Assembly (NCBI GenBank): GCA_015501605.1 | Contig: JADNRZ010000005.1 | Location: forward strand, 2,516,885-2,580,884 | Source of the DNA: Panaeolus papilionaceus | Lineage: Eukaryota; Basidiomycota; Agaricomycetes; Agaricales | DNA: 64,000 nucleotides | Direction of reading: 5' to 3' | Shown here: positions 1-12,702 of the stretch, piece by piece | Numbering within the stretch: position 1 is the first letter of the stretch | Layout of the letters: every line of letters starts with the position of its first letter | Notes under the pieces: generated by a model | Told to the model about the DNA's origin: nothing | The model's input: only the letters and a program-made list of their open reading frames with translations | Databases searched by the model: none | Position numbers and translations under genes: made by a program

Positions 1-1977
1 CTCATGATGGCGGGATAACATGTCACTGCATATCGTCCCTCCATCTGTTCTGACCGATCATGCATGAAATAGTCTGGCGATTCGATCTGAAGTAAATTTT
101 TAAGGCTCTGCTTAGAAAAAGGCGGTTACTTGTCCCCTCCTTGCTTGTCGGAATGGTCATGCTTCGTAAGCGCTTAACTTTGGCAGATAAACGCCTGTCG
201 GATGGCCCGCCCGCATAGCATCCTTTGAGGCTGCGCTATTCATATGACCGTCTGCGGAAGGACTTATGTCATTTGACATATCCTCGGAGAATCGTCCCCT
301 CTTTAACCACGCCGGACCTCCCTACCTTTATCCCTGGCTGTGGTGATTATCCCGGATCGACAGCTACCCTGGCGAGAATAGGTTCTCCGCTAGCCTAGTT
401 ACAATTCAGTTCACAGTAACCAATGTGCCACGTACACATGCTCACACCTGAACCTTCTCGTCGTTTCGACGACTTTCTCTATGGCAGTCTCAGTCTCAGT
501 CTCAGTCCGAATATATTTTTACCTCCTCACGTGCGTCCCAACAGGTATGAGTAAACAGTCGCCAATTCAAAGGAAAGTCTCATTAAAGTCCCCACCTCCG
601 ATTTACATCGGAGGCTCCCTCTTCCGGTCCTCTTGACACTGCTGACCTTTCCTTCGGTCACCCACAAATACGCGGAGGGTGCCTCCATTCCAGCGCAATG
701 ATGTTGCATCAGGTCATCCTGACTCCTTAGGACCTTCGTCGTAGTTCTTCCTAATTCTAAACTCTCAAATCTGACTCGATTTGAGTATCCTCTCGTCTGG
801 TATGTGATGCGACTGCGCGACTTGAAAACGGAGGTGCGCAAAATAGAGACGTATCGGAGATGTCACTCAGCTCCTGCCTCTCGCGTCCTATGACTGCACA
901 CCGTCCACCTTGTGTAGGCTCGGCCCTTTTTGAAATCTTAGTTTAGATATCTTTAACACAAGTTGTCAATCATATCAACAGATTCGGCAGCAGACTATCA
1001 GCAGGCACATCAAAGGCCATCTACTGCAGTAACATCAAAGGTTATGCTCTCCATTTTGTTCTGACTGAATTGAGGGACCATGATCCAAACGGAAACTCCG
1101 TGTCTCTCCGCAGCCATGACTGTGGCACTTGGTACGATTCTGTTTGATCCCTTTTTCTGTCCATGCCCATCTGTTCATCTAAGTTAAAATTAACGAATCC
1201 ACCTGGTAACTCACTGCTTTATGTCTGAAATTCAGATCTGTCTTTAGTAAGTTGCTGACGAGATAACTATGGCGCAGTTGAAAGTGTAGCCCGGTGCAGC
1301 GGGGAATAGGAGGATGAGCCATCTGAATCTGAGAGGGAGCACCTTCGCTATTGCTACTCGTCCCAAACAATATGACCGATGTTCAATGTGTCAGCATTCT
1401 TTACCCAAGAGAAGATTATGCTAGCTCGCATTGAGTGACGCGACAAGGTGAATAGGTATGACTGTTTCCTCCGTAAAAATATACAGCCCCATTGTTGGTT
1501 CGGTGTGACAAGGAGTGACGTCGCGCAAGTGAGCTCCGACCTCCACTGATTGCCCACTTTGAGGGCTATACCTGCGTGACATGCAGTTAACCACCCATAA
1601 TCAGTCAATCCTGTTTCCCCACCGTAGTCGGTTTGACTAGGGAACCAGGCGCGGGAATGACGCGTACTTGTCACGCCGAATGACACCAAGCATGTTCTGG
1701 AGAGGTTGCACGAGGCAGTGGATTGTGTTTACATATGATGTTGTCGGTTATGAAGCTATAAATTGGAGAATGGTATTCGTTATCTCCCCCGTCCTGCATA
1801 CTCCCACTAAATCATATCCGTGCTCATTATCGACCCTGACATCTGATTGTTCAAACAAATTACGAGGTACGATTCCCCCTTTGATCATTTTCTATTTCAA
1901 GGGCCCCAATTTCTGCTAGTGTACATCACACGTTATCCATCGCTTCACCGCTCCCCATTATACATTAATAGGCAGAC
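1..1977. other. Left-edge region, no gene recognised
   Basis: No gene can be supported here. The longest open frames (minus 1354-1689 and minus 527-841, each a little over 100 codons) show no signal peptide, motif or family resemblance and no convincing splice structure. A short tandem tract of the hexamer CAGTCT, four copies, lies at about 485-508. The last ~60 bases before 1978 are presumably the promoter/5' leader of the DUF6699 gene. Confidence 0.5.
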
Positions 1978-2928
1978 ATGTCTACGAGGCCGAAAGTAAA
2001 GCGCGTTTCATTCAGCGCCTCAGACCAAATCATTTCCGTCCCCTCTCCTGATAGTTCCTCTGAGTCTGATTCGGAGGAGCTGAGAGCGGCGATGAAAGGT
2101 TTGGCGCTTGAAGGCGTTCAGGAGGAGGGAGTTGTCAAGCCTTCACCGAACGCTCGATCCTATGTGAAGGGTTCTTCTCCTCCTTCCATGAATGTACCTA
2201 TTCCCCCTACTCCACGCTTGCGACCCAAGGAGTTGCCGGTCGATGACAGTTCCCAATCGGGGGGGAGAGTAGCGTCGGCCTCACACGCTTCGGCTTCGGG
2301 TGCTGGCTCGAGGACCACAAACCTCTCTCCCAATTCTCGTCCTTCATCCCATCTACCCTCTTCGAGCGCGCGCACTGCCCCTGGCACTGCTAAGCCCGAA
2401 ACCTCACATAGGGCAAATGCAAAATCCAGTACTGCTGATGACGCGCTCACTCTCATCCTCTCCACCCGCTTAACGTCCGGTGATCCGTACACGTGGGACA
2501 TCACGACCGATCCCCGTATCCGGAAGACTCGTCTATCGAGAATGATGGAAGAAGACGGTGATTTGCCAGCTGCATTTTCAGCCCGGTCGCAGGGTCCATA
2601 TACAGGAGAGTTAACGTTGCGGCACCCATCGGTTCCTTTAGCTTTGGCAATTAGCCCAAGGCCAGATGCAGATTATGTGACTATTCAGGATGTTTTCGAA
2701 GCCTTGTATGCCTTCATGCGTTGTAGAGTCGGCGACGATGAACTCTCAGCTGAAGGTAAGCAGAGACAAGCGCAGATTAAGCAAGCTGCACTGTCTAGGA
2801 CCAGGGCTCCGAGACCGGAGGTGAGACGTATTGATTGCCTACTGGGTTATACCACGTTCCGTGGTTTGAGCCTTGGAAAGGATGGAGAAACGATCATTAT
2901 TCATACCTCTGCTGCCTATCAGAGATAG
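1978..2928 (+). CDS. DUF6699 family protein (copy 1)
   Basis: Single-exon gene of 316 residues. The first ~160 residues are low-complexity and Ser/Pro-rich, opening with a basic KRVSFS motif that recurs in the copy at 4033 and, as RVHFS, at 15856. From about residue 167 the DUF6699 core follows: an aromatic TWD start, a hydrophobic strand region, a helix containing VTIQDVFEALYAFM, and a C-terminal RIDCLLG-F-GLS block. DUF6699 is widespread in Agaricomycetes and has no assigned function, so none is proposed. The start is chosen because the KRVSFS opening matches its paralogue. It lies about 1.1 kb upstream of, and parallel to, the paralogue at 4033. Confidence 0.85.
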   Translation: MSTRPKVKRVSFSASDQIISVPSPDSSSESDSEELRAAMKGLALEGVQEEGVVKPSPNARSYVKGSSPPSMNVPIPPTPRLRPKELPVDDSSQSGGRVASASHASASGAGSRTTNLSPNSRPSSHLPSSSARTAPGTAKPETSHRANAKSSTADDALTLILSTRLTSGDPYTWDITTDPRIRKTRLSRMMEEDGDLPAAFSARSQGPYTGELTLRHPSVPLALAISPRPDADYVTIQDVFEALYAFMRCRVGDDELSAEGKQRQAQIKQAALSRTRAPRPEVRRIDCLLGYTTFRGLSLGKDGETIIIHTSAAYQR

Positions 2929-4032
2929 CGAAGGAGGGTTTGTTCCCTCGAATCAGGTTTTCTTTATATTGGACCTCACTCTTCTCAGCATGACAATTTC
3001 TATATACCCTTGATACCCCGTAACGTCTGTCATAGACCGCTGTATCCAGACATTTACATTGCTTGAAGGCGGTGGTAACCTATGGGACACATGTCCATCT
3101 CCGTATTACCTATGACTTGATTTCTCACCTTCATCACGTCGTGCAACACCTCCCTTCATTTTATCCTAGCTAGATCAGTAATTCCAATAAAATACGTGTA
3201 CATACTAATGTGGATTGGTCGGCCAAGTCTATCATCCTGACTGTAACTCGCGGACAGGAAAAACTCCATTAAAGGACTTTTTATTATGTGATAGTTCGTC
3301 CCGTGCCGTTAGTCTACGCATGGATGGAGAAAATTGAAGTATTCTCATTGTTCATTTGTTCAATTCTTCTGAAGGGGTCAATAAACGTGTGGTATGAGGG
3401 CCCGAAGGTTAATCTTGTCACTCGCATCAAGGGTAAAATTGGGGGCCGTTTCATCCAATGATCAACTTGAGCCATGTCCGTTAAAATGCCCCACACCTAC
3501 CACTAATTATAGTCCATTACTGGTAATTACGACAAAAGCATCTATCCGCTGGCTCGGGCAGAAGTTTCAGTCCTCATCAGTGCGGCAAAGAGTCACAACA
3601 CCTGTTCCATGTTACCTGCATTGGGTGTCGCGCCGTTACGGGACATCGAAAGGGGACTAGGTAGTGTGAGGAATATGGAGAATGGATATTCAAGCGTGCA
3701 ACCGAGACATCATGCAGTGAGATGACGACTCGGATATGGTATATGTATGTCACAACGGTCGGAAAAGCATTGCGAGCATTGTGGGCACTGAAGTGAGGCT
3801 TATGATCGTATAAATGGAGGATGGTCGCAATGTTGCGAAAATTGACCCACAAGTTTTACATTGACCATTCCAGGCAACACGTCGGGGGAGTGCATTCATT
3901 CTCCAGCTGTCTGTCACGTCCCTGTTACCACTCCTCACGTTGCTAGTATTCACCTATCACCGCTGAACCGACAAGCTCATCTCTGCCTTTGGCTCATTTA
4001 ATATCGCTCACACGCATCTTCTCAGGCGCTTC
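2929..4032. other. Intergenic spacer between two DUF6699 genes
   Basis: AT-rich spacer of about 1.1 kb. Small open frames on both strands (for example plus 3394-3660) have no recognisable features. It presumably holds the terminator of copy 1 and the promoter of copy 2, but no specific element can be supported. Confidence 0.4.
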
Positions 4033-4941
4033 ATGAATAGGAAACGAGTATCCTTCAGTCACATGGACGAGATAATAGGCACATCCTATGTAGAAAGAGA
4101 TTCTACTGCCAGAGAGGGTTTAGAAGAAACTTACGAGGAGGTTTTTGAAGATGACAGCGTGGAAGGAATAGAATCAGAGTCTAACGACGAGACCTCTTCC
4201 AACCCCATCACAACGGACGGCTCTCCGTTAGATTTCCCAGCGACTCCATTAATGCGAACAAGAGAATTACCGCCCGAGGATTCAGATTACCCTATCGTCC
4301 AGAGACAACCTTCAGTCTCCTCATCACCGAATGCTTCCTCCTCCAGTTCAAGCCCGCGTCCTACTTCCGCTTCTAGTTCTGGGACGAACTATACCACCGG
4401 GAACATTTACGATGCCCATCCTCGAAAAAGTCACTCTGTCATAGAAGTTGCTGACTCCTCGCCTTCCTTTGTTATATCTCCTCACCTCGTATCTGGCCGT
4501 GCATCCGGCTGGGATGTCGGGACAGATCCCCTTCTTCCTGGCTCCCAAATCTTCAATCTAATTGCTGAAGAAGGGCACTTCCCAGCCGGGTTCTCCGCAG
4601 AGGTGCAGGGTCCATACAGAGGCCAAATTGTCATTCGACATAGGGCGCTACCCTGGGTGCTATCAATTCTACCGAGAGAAGGTGAGGGGTACGTGTGTAT
4701 CAGAGAGGTGCTGGTTCAAGTACATAAATTCTTCATGAGCAGCGTTTCCGATGCAGAATTGAACCACGAATTCTCGTCGACGCGAAATTCCATCATTCAA
4801 ACATCACGGAATGGATCTCGGTCAAATGTACTCAGGGTGGATTGCTTGCTGGGTGCATGTGTATTCTCGGGTTTGTCTTTGGGGAAGGACGGGGAAACTG
4901 TGATGATTCTCTTGACCCATTCGACGGATCCTCGGCAATGA
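4033..4941 (+). CDS. DUF6699 family protein (copy 2)
   Basis: Single-exon gene of 302 residues, clearly paralogous to the gene at 1978. It has the same KRVSFS-type N-terminus, then an acidic and Ser-rich disordered region to about residue 155. The core follows with GWDV-TDP, a FSAEVQGPYRG motif aligning with FSARSQGPYTG of copy 1, and a C-terminal RVDCLLGA-F-GLSLGKDGET block almost identical to copy 1. The same orientation and shared architecture point to local tandem duplication followed by strong divergence of the disordered half. Function unknown; the ATG at 4033 is the only one giving the conserved N-terminus. Confidence 0.85.
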   Translation: MNRKRVSFSHMDEIIGTSYVERDSTAREGLEETYEEVFEDDSVEGIESESNDETSSNPITTDGSPLDFPATPLMRTRELPPEDSDYPIVQRQPSVSSSPNASSSSSSPRPTSASSSGTNYTTGNIYDAHPRKSHSVIEVADSSPSFVISPHLVSGRASGWDVGTDPLLPGSQIFNLIAEEGHFPAGFSAEVQGPYRGQIVIRHRALPWVLSILPREGEGYVCIREVLVQVHKFFMSSVSDAELNHEFSSTRNSIIQTSRNGSRSNVLRVDCLLGACVFSGLSLGKDGETVMILLTHSTDPRQ

Positions 4942-7900
4942 TCGGTATCCCTGTCAAGCATTAGATGGCAACTGTCAGTGGGACGATGGTCTAATGGTTC
5001 AAACATTTTTCTTCAGTTCATCGTGTTGTAAATTTCATTTTTTACCACCTATCTTCATTGCTATCTTTAATTTTGAAACCTCGTGCTCATTTTGTTATTA
5101 TACTATGCGACAACATAATGCTCTTGACGTTCACTCGGACAGAATGTCGAGGACTATTTGCTTGAAAGAATGAAATACACCTACACATATCCTAAAATTC
5201 ATTATACATGACATTCCTAATCCACTGGCTCTCAGTATTTTTTGCCAAAGAGAAATAGGGAGCCTTCTCTATGAGGTGCTTTGACTGACGAGACCTTTTT
5301 CACACGGACCTACATGATGTCTTTGATAATGCTGTGATGCGTGGGGCCCCACCCTTCAACCTGTGACATTGTTATGGGTCAAAGTCATCTAGCAGTTTCA
5401 TCGAAATATTTTTAACCGATTTGAACTGTCAAGTTCGGTCAAAGTTAATTCCAGTCAGATTTAAACATGGTCACGGGACCTTGACTGTGAATGACTCAAT
5501 CCTAAGTTCGAAGTGGAAGTTAGACGGAGCTGTTGCGTGTATACTATTCATATTCGACTCATCACTTCCCAAGGTTCGCGGAAAGACAAGTATGGTAAGT
5601 GTGTCACAGGCCAAAGGCCACATGCCTCGGCAGTTGGACATACCGCAGCTTAGATCGTGTCTTCATGGACGTATTCACCCGAGGGATGCGATCAACTGGG
5701 GTCGCAGTCAACAACAGTGATTACCGTGATGCTCATGCCCGGCTTGATATCTAAAGCGCTCGTATGTTTATATAAATCATAGCAAAAGCGCAGCATGTCG
5801 CCCAATTGCCATTGCATATTATCCATTTCCCCCGCCACCCAGGTGTCCTGAGTGATTTACTAGTTTCCGGAAGCTGCGCTTGATATGACGTGTACAAAAA
5901 CATCAGTTACCTCCAGTCATTCGTTTGAACGGCATGAATGTCGTGTTCTGTAAGTTAGATCGATATGGAGATGTAGTAACATCAATCGCGGAATACCTGC
6001 ATGAAGTGGTCCTTCTTGAGCTCGTCCACAGAAGGATGGATTACAATATCTTTCTGACATCATAGTTTAGTCAGGAGCAAACCCTAAGGAAGGATTGAAT
6101 GGTCGGCCATTGCCGCACGTACCCTGTACCCTGATAGTCAGCCGCGTGGTACAAATTTGGAAATTGGGCCGGGGTACAGCTAAAATGGGCACAGTGCATA
6201 CAGTATTTGAAGAGGGAACCGCCCATGGGTCTTGTTAGCAAAGGTTGATTGTGTAGAGAAAGGGGAACTGTGTGACATATTTGCATCATGGCAGTACTCT
6301 GTTAGTTGTGGTCATGTTTGGATCCCATATTTTCTTGACAAACATCGAGTGCCATGAGGGAATCTAATGGCACAGTCCAGAAATTGTTTGTTGCTGCATA
6401 AAGAATCCAGTGGTTCACTGTCCTCCGTAAAGGCTATTATTTTTTTCTGTTGAGTTACATTTGGTGGCGGGCAATTGTCAGAGGATCGCGAACACGAAAT
6501 CTGCTAGGCGCTCGTCGGACCGTCCATAAACGGAGCTGACGAAATGATGAGCCTCCCAGATGACGAAAAGAACCGGCTGTGTTCGTGTGTGGGCGTCCTG
6601 GGACAATAAGCATCATGGTTCTGTTCGTGGGTTTGACGGTTTGTGGGCAAGTGATGTTGTACTTGATGCACGATTTGCAGTGATTTGTATTGGTGATTGT
6701 GGGTCCAACCCAGAGATAGTTTAGATACCGACATTGATGGCCTATGAAATGCGATTGTGATTGGTCTGGATCCCGGAAGAAATCCCTTGAACATACTTCT
6801 GGGGTAATTTCGGTGCACCAGGCGCATCGCTATATAATTTTTAAGTGCCCAAAAAACATTCATGACCGACGAAATACTAGTTTTGGTCGCGTTGTGTCAT
6901 GTCGTGAGTCATGGCAGGGCTGCATGCTAAGCAACAGGCCATGTAGTTGGCGAAAGATCTCTTCAAAAAAAAATGAAAATGAGACTAGATTAAAGGGCTT
7001 AAACAGAGCAGAACAACGAAGAAATACTAGTTATCGTTCACCCCTGTTTCGTGTACCCAAAGATCTCAACAACATTCACTACAGATAAGCTATTACAATT
7101 ATGGTATGCTCTAACCACTTGTATAGCCCTCTTGCCTCACTAATTGTAATTTTTTAGCCCTCAATTACAAGTCATTAGGCCTCCATCGAGGTTTCATTTA
7201 ACCCCTTGGATTCTGTCTGGAGAGGAAACCAACATCGCGTCAACTATCGCTTGTCCTTTGACACTGTCGATGTCCGGATAACCTCCAAGAATATCAATCA
7301 GCATCCACGATCCAAGAAGGTCGTAGCGTTTTCCAGTCATGACGAAGTCTTCGAATACGAGAGATGCATCCATGTGTCTCCGCAGTATGATTCTTATCAA
7401 GAGGGGGACCGGTATCGTACACAGAGAGAGTGACAACCCCGTGGATGATCCCCCTCCGTATTCCGAGGTTGATGAGGTTAAACCTGGAGATGCCACCGAG
7501 AGTGGTATATCTCATGCATCCCCGACTTGCCCCACAAATGCATCCAACACCAAAGCGAAAGTTTTCGGAGGCTGCTAAACACTAATTCCCCTCCTTCTGT
7601 CCCACTCAAATTTCTCAGTACAGGGACCTCTCCTTGATGCTGTGCATTGACCTCAATCTGCGGTCTCACCCAACTTGAACCTCACTCAATCTAGACTCAA
7701 TCAAGCTCACATATGACTTTCCCGCGACACATAGTGTTACTTCCGCTCCTCATCTACTTCTCATCACATCCGTTACTTCTATTAATTTGTTGTATTATTA
7801 GTATGTGCTCCATACCCCACTCAGAACATTTATACCACATATCATTTGGACATTATTCTATATACTTGATATCCATAGAACATTTTATAATCTCACATCC

Positions 7901-8388
7901 AACCCCTACAGTTTGGACTGTTTACATCATGATTATCCCCCATTCTATATGTGTTGTGTAATCGCACAAGGCGATGTTGTATATTATATACGTGTCCTGG
8001 ACAGTTGGGCTTTATAAACGGGTTGATCAACACTAAACGGATGCTGAAGTATCACTAAAACTGAAACAGACTCGGGTCAGTTTGATACAATGATCCATTG
8101 ATGCCATCAGCGCATCAGCTGATGCGAGCACCTGTTGAGGCGTGGGTCGCAAACGCGTGTCTTCGGGTGTCGTTGGGAGAGGAATTCACATCCCAAGTTG
8201 ACGATACAATTTACACACATCATCAGCCCGAGATTCAGAGCATTTATAGCAACATTAATGGCAGATATAGATTGATGCACAAATAAAGTAAAGGCTCGCA
8301 TCATTGGGTGGAAATTGTCTATGTAGTTGTCCATAAAGAGTCGTGAGTGAGGGGCATTCCTCCAGTGGCGCAACGCTCGAGGAAGGCG
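4942..8388. other. 3.4 kb region without a confident gene
   Basis: AT-rich. The longest open frame is minus 6504-6863 (119 codons), unrecognised. At 7194-7578 frames are open on both strands: minus 7194-7496 (100 codons) and plus 7339-7578, the latter containing a PPPYSEVDE (PY-type) motif of the sort seen in cytosolic tails of membrane proteins. Neither could be extended by plausible splicing into a recognisable protein. Decayed genes are possible. Confidence 0.4.
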
Positions 8389-9664
8389 TCATGGATGAGT
8401 ATAGAGAAGTGTATAGTCAAGTGTCAAAAGGGTGCAATAACCATCTAAACCAGGTAGAATCGCTATAGGGGGCGTTAGCTTCTGAACCTACAACGCAACA
8501 GCGATAGTAGAAAATGAAACTCACGACGCGAGTGTACTTATCACCAAGATCATCATCTGCACTGATGTAAAGACCTTTGCCTGGGTCGTTATTGCGGTAG
8601 AAAATATTGACTGAAGTTTGCCCCCAGAGGTTTAACCACGTAGCTGTGGATGGACGAACTCAACATGCGATACGTTAATTTAAATGAAAATGCGATGGAC
8701 GAACCTGTAATTTCCTTGCTTGTGGGGTCGAAGTTCCAGATGAATGATTGGGTTGCCTGCGAAGTCCGTTGACGCGTGATACAAATAAATTCGCCTTAAA
8801 AATGACGTACCCCACTACCAGCCGAATTTCCGACACTCTTGGGGAGTGAGAGGCTGTTGCCAACTGCAGACCTTTAGGCATATGATATATTTACAAGTGT
8901 TCAAATACTGACCTTGGTCGGTCCTGACAATCGCAGCTTTACCGTTTGTATATCTGATCATCAGAATTATTAAAACCAACTCAGAGAAGAACAACACAAG
9001 GAGGACTTACGGTACCAGGATATCACCATTTCCACCAATGTACGGATAAGACGCAGAATCCTATGGAGCGATGAAGTTGATAACAATGTCTAGCATCAAA
9101 TGGTCGTATTAGTGACGCACCGATATCTTCAGTTGAAGCTCTGTATTGCTGTTGAGATAACTGAAGGATACTCCGACCTTCTGGTTTGAATTGCCAGTCA
9201 CAGTGAAGCTAATTGGTGGAAACATCTTCAGTGACGATTTTTTAATGTCGTGATTAGTAGGACAATAGCTCACCGTCCACCCGAAACGAGGCTTGATGCG
9301 ACCCAGCCTAACACATCACCGTTCCTCTTCTTGACTTGAATAGAACCGGAGTATCTGTTGATTCTACATTACAAATGGCCCAAATTTTAACATCCCCGTT
9401 TACTCACGGAACAGCAGATGGCTTTGGCTGGTTGTTAAAGTGACGAGGGTCAAAGACGCGAGTTGGGGCGCGGGGCTGAAGGCCAGCCGCCATACGTTCA
9501 GCATTGGTAGTATATTCGAGTCGGACGTCAGAACGCGCTGCTGCGGCTGAACCAGAACGGTAACGCCTGCTTGTTAGGGTGAAAGAAGGTCTAGCGAACG
9601 CCCCTGAGATTTGGAACGCGAATAGGAATAAAAGAATGGAAGTAAACGCTTCGCGGGCGAGCAT
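8389..9664 (-). CDS. Secreted protein, nine exons (Agaricomycete-specific family)
   Basis: Reading down the minus strand, exons are 9664-9408, 9354-9274, 9208-9121, 9060-9011, 8953-8913, 8863-8811, 8756-8705, 8643-8525 and 8487-8389. Frames join cleanly to 279 residues. An N-terminal signal peptide (about residues 1-24) is followed by ERMAAGLQPRAPTRVFDP, then YSGSIQV, a GRFTVTGN-type beta segment, a VGNSLSLPKSVGN linker and SFIWNFDP-TSKEITATW. This layout recurs in the paralogue at 49409-50616 and in many secreted agaricomycete proteins of unknown function, possibly beta-sandwich surface proteins. The ATG is fixed by the signal peptide. A TATA-like motif lies ~90 bases upstream. Exon borders are by eye; family membership is by memory. 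Confidence 0.75.
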
Positions 9665-11605
9665 TTCTAAAAGAATGGAAGGGGCCGTAGACGGTGTTGT
9701 TTAGTGAGAGAACGGAGTCACAGGAAAACGTTGTGAACATAGTGGAGGTCATGGTTATATAGATGTCTTCAGGGACGGTCGATGTTGGGTAGCTGTTGAT
9801 GGGTAGTTGTCGTGCCTATTCATGATGCCCGGAGTTCCATGTCGTTATTACCTTTTGGTGCCCTGCGGAAGGGGAAAAAATGTTCGAGGCTGTCGAGGGG
9901 GGAAATTTTGACGTTTGTCAGGGCATCCTGGGACCTTCCAAACATCCAACCAAGAAAAATGAGGCTTGTTGATCCATAGGCGCTGTCCGTGCCTAGATAC
10001 GCACTCTGATTTTACCTCACTCACTCTTTTATCTAAATATATATAGGCGCCTCCTCATTCACTACTCCATTTTTGTTCTTAAATTTTAGACGCGGAGCTA
10101 GAAGCTCCTGGTTCATTGAGTGAGTTGATGACGCGTAATTGCGAGGCTCACGTCAACGTGCGACCCTGCACTTTTCTGTTCTCGCTTCAATGTTTTGAGT
10201 GGCCTTAGCTCCTTGGCATTCGGGTAAGCCACAAATCTTCTTGCAGTTTCATTTCGTCGTTTAAGTGTTTTCTAAGTTCGAGCTTTATCGTATGACATGA
10301 ATGTGTAGTCTGTGACGCATGTGCCTTCTCGGAAGAACGCTCCTCATTGCATTCTGAAAGTGGAACCTCGGACGGATTACACGACTTACCTGTTCTTGGA
10401 AGCCCGATGAGCACGGTCCGTTCAAGTGACGAGATTGCCCTGCCTATAAACGAAGGTATTTTTTATTCTTAAACTTCTGCTAAGTATCACGAGTTATTTG
10501 ATGTAATTTCAAAGTGGATGGCTTTGCGCATTGCCTGCCTCACTGTTCATGAAATCTTGCGCGGCGACTGACTCTAATCAAAACAAAGACGCTCGCAGGA
10601 GTGCAAGGACAGCGACACGTTTGCTCACTACCCCTAATTTTAGATCCAGGAACGATGTTCACCCCACACTCAATCCCGAGCTGGAAAAGAATGAGAATAC
10701 ACTATCAAGCTCACAGGGTCAAGATTTATCTGTAGTGAAACGACATATGTCATTCAAACAAAGCCACCGTGCAAACAACGGACCAAGATCTAAAGGAAGC
10801 CCATTATACGCTCTGTTCCGCGATGTAGAGTCTTGAAGAGATGCGTGGACACGTATTGTATCTCCAAGAGAATGGCTTATCGACGTCAGATCGAAATTTA
10901 ATGATGTCGATGCTCGGCGCTCATCCACAATGGCGAGCTTGTCCGTGGTAGGCCTTGCTAAATGAATATGGATTCTGAAAGGAAGACAGTGGTTAAATAA
11001 TCGTCCATGTAGCTATCGCCCTTCCGCAATACTTCGATCCGACAGCAGAAACTTTGACATATTCAAACCCGCGACGGGTGAAAAAAACCAGCGCGCTGAT
11101 AGCATTGAGGTAGACCAAATGTAGACGATCCCTGCTAGATGGAGTTGGCCCTGTCTAAACCTTCTGAGTGATGTTGCAAATAGGGACTTTATCAGGATTC
11201 ATATCGTTGAGACGACAAGTTCACTTCCTGAATCGAATTAAACCTCCCAAACTTTCGTTGACGTGTACCAGGTGACTCTGATCATGCCTAATGCACTCAG
11301 ATGGAGTGGAAACTGTCTGCGGCCACTGATCCCCGCTCTCAAAAAACAACCGCCGGCACCGAGGCTTATTCTTGTTCTATGCAGAATTCTTCAGCGATAT
11401 CGATGATATCACAGTGCTTCTTCAACGGGCGTCTCGATCCGGCGTGTGCATTCGGAGTTGATAGACACACAAGGCGTGATTAATGAGTGAGCTCCCCGTG
11501 GGTTGACGCGGTCATTGATGCCCTGATATCGTGCGTATATAACTAGCTCATGACTATCTTCATAATAGGCTTGTCCAACCGGCATTGATTCTTCGGTCTT
11601 GAGGT
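9665..11605. other. 1.9 kb region with unresolved open frames
   Basis: Beyond the promoter of the 8389-9664 gene there is a plus frame 10531-10836 (101 codons, basic and Ser-rich) and a minus frame 10205-10414 that includes LIGLPRTGKS, which resembles a P-loop but is followed directly by a GTAAGT donor-like sequence. The extracellular part of the TM gene starting at 11606 would be expected between ~11000 and 11600, but no domain could be identified there. Nothing here is a supported gene. Confidence 0.35.
9755..9762 (-). promoter_or_regulatory. TATA-like box of the secreted-protein gene
   Basis: CTATATAA read on the minus strand, about 90 bases upstream of the ATG at 9664. Spacing and sequence fit a fungal TATA box; not tested. 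Confidence 0.4.
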
Positions 11606-12340
11606 ATGGCTGATTCAGAACAACTCGTACATAAGCTCCGCCTCGCACTCGGCGTTGTCGGTACCGCCTTTGGAATCATTCTTATCGCGCTGCTATGGTT
11701 GGCTTGCCATCTATGTTGTGCAAGGTTGAAATCAAAATACAGGCCACATGTCGACTCACCTGCGATGATCTATTGTCCATCGTCAGCTCATTTAACATCA
11801 CCATATGCATCCTCCGATACAAAAATACCATATACAGGGTCGCGTTTCTCCCTGGAACACAGAACCTCACCAACAACACCGACGCACCTCGGTGGATACA
11901 GTTACTCTGAGCAAGAGTGTCAAACAACGACGACATCGCCAACGACGACAGCCGCGTCGTGTCAGGGTTACTCCCAGTATACTTCACCGAAAGATCCCAA
12001 CATGACATCAAACTCTGTGATCATGAACACCCCTGGAGCTCCTCAGCCTGTTCGCCTCCAATACCACCCACCAGACATGAGTTACGGGTCCGATCCACCA
12101 CTCGAATGTATCCTGCCTCATCGATCCGATACGCGTCCTGCGAAGAGACATTCCTCGTATACACCCATACGTGCGAATGCGGTCTCTTACTACCACGCAG
12201 CTGATTCTGTTGTCGGCACTGTGCCACGACCCATGAGCACGATAAGTGTTATGCCGGATTTGAGATTTGGGGGACCGAAGCTGGGTTTGGTGTCGAATGG
12301 GGAGGAAGAGTATTCGAGAAGAGGTAATGAGAGTGTTTGA
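11606..12340 (+). CDS. Single-TM protein with long cytosolic tail; N-terminal part missing or unresolved
   Basis: An open frame of 244 codons. About residues 12-35 form one transmembrane helix followed by a Cys/Arg/Lys stop-transfer segment; the rest is a Thr/Ser/Pro-rich tail. Its C-terminal region (TPIRANAVSYYHAADSVVG, then PR and ST) matches the tail of the 44318-45764 protein (SSSYYDTANSVVGAAPR), so the two are paralogues. That relative has a signal peptide, a beta-sandwich-like ectodomain and a Ser/Thr stalk upstream of the helix. Here an in-frame stop precedes the ATG and no ectodomain exon was found. The gene is either truncated or starts with exons I could not recognise. Confidence 0.6.
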   Translation: MADSEQLVHKLRLALGVVGTAFGIILIALLWLACHLCCARLKSKYRPHVDSPAMIYCPSSAHLTSPYASSDTKIPYTGSRFSLEHRTSPTTPTHLGGYSYSEQECQTTTTSPTTTAASCQGYSQYTSPKDPNMTSNSVIMNTPGAPQPVRLQYHPPDMSYGSDPPLECILPHRSDTRPAKRHSSYTPIRANAVSYYHAADSVVGTVPRPMSTISVMPDLRFGGPKLGLVSNGEEEYSRRGNESV

Positions 12341-12702
12341 GGTCACGGGTACGATGGAGGGTCACAGCTCACTACTGCACTACTTACTGGTCGTAAAAAG
12401 AAAACTTGGATGCGTTTGTACTAGAACGAATCATTACATTTGCATAGTTATATTCATGATTTACGATTTCCGCTATGAGGGCCCTTACATGATGTCACCT
12501 CAGCTTTATGCTGATATCGAGGCATAATCAATTCGTTGAGTCCGCCTTGGCGCTCAAATTATAGAGGTTTTGTCGAGGAAATCAGTAACATTCGATTCAC
12601 TGTCTCTCGTGTTGAAGATTATATCGAGTCGCAATTAATCAACCTAGTTCAACGAATGGATATGTACCAACACTCGAAATACTATCTAACACCAATGCAC
12701 GC

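Noticed and set aside
4979..5012. A-box/B-box-like string (GATGGTCTAATGGTTCAAAC) suggesting a tRNA
   Set aside because: No cloverleaf can be drawn and the two boxes nearly overlap.
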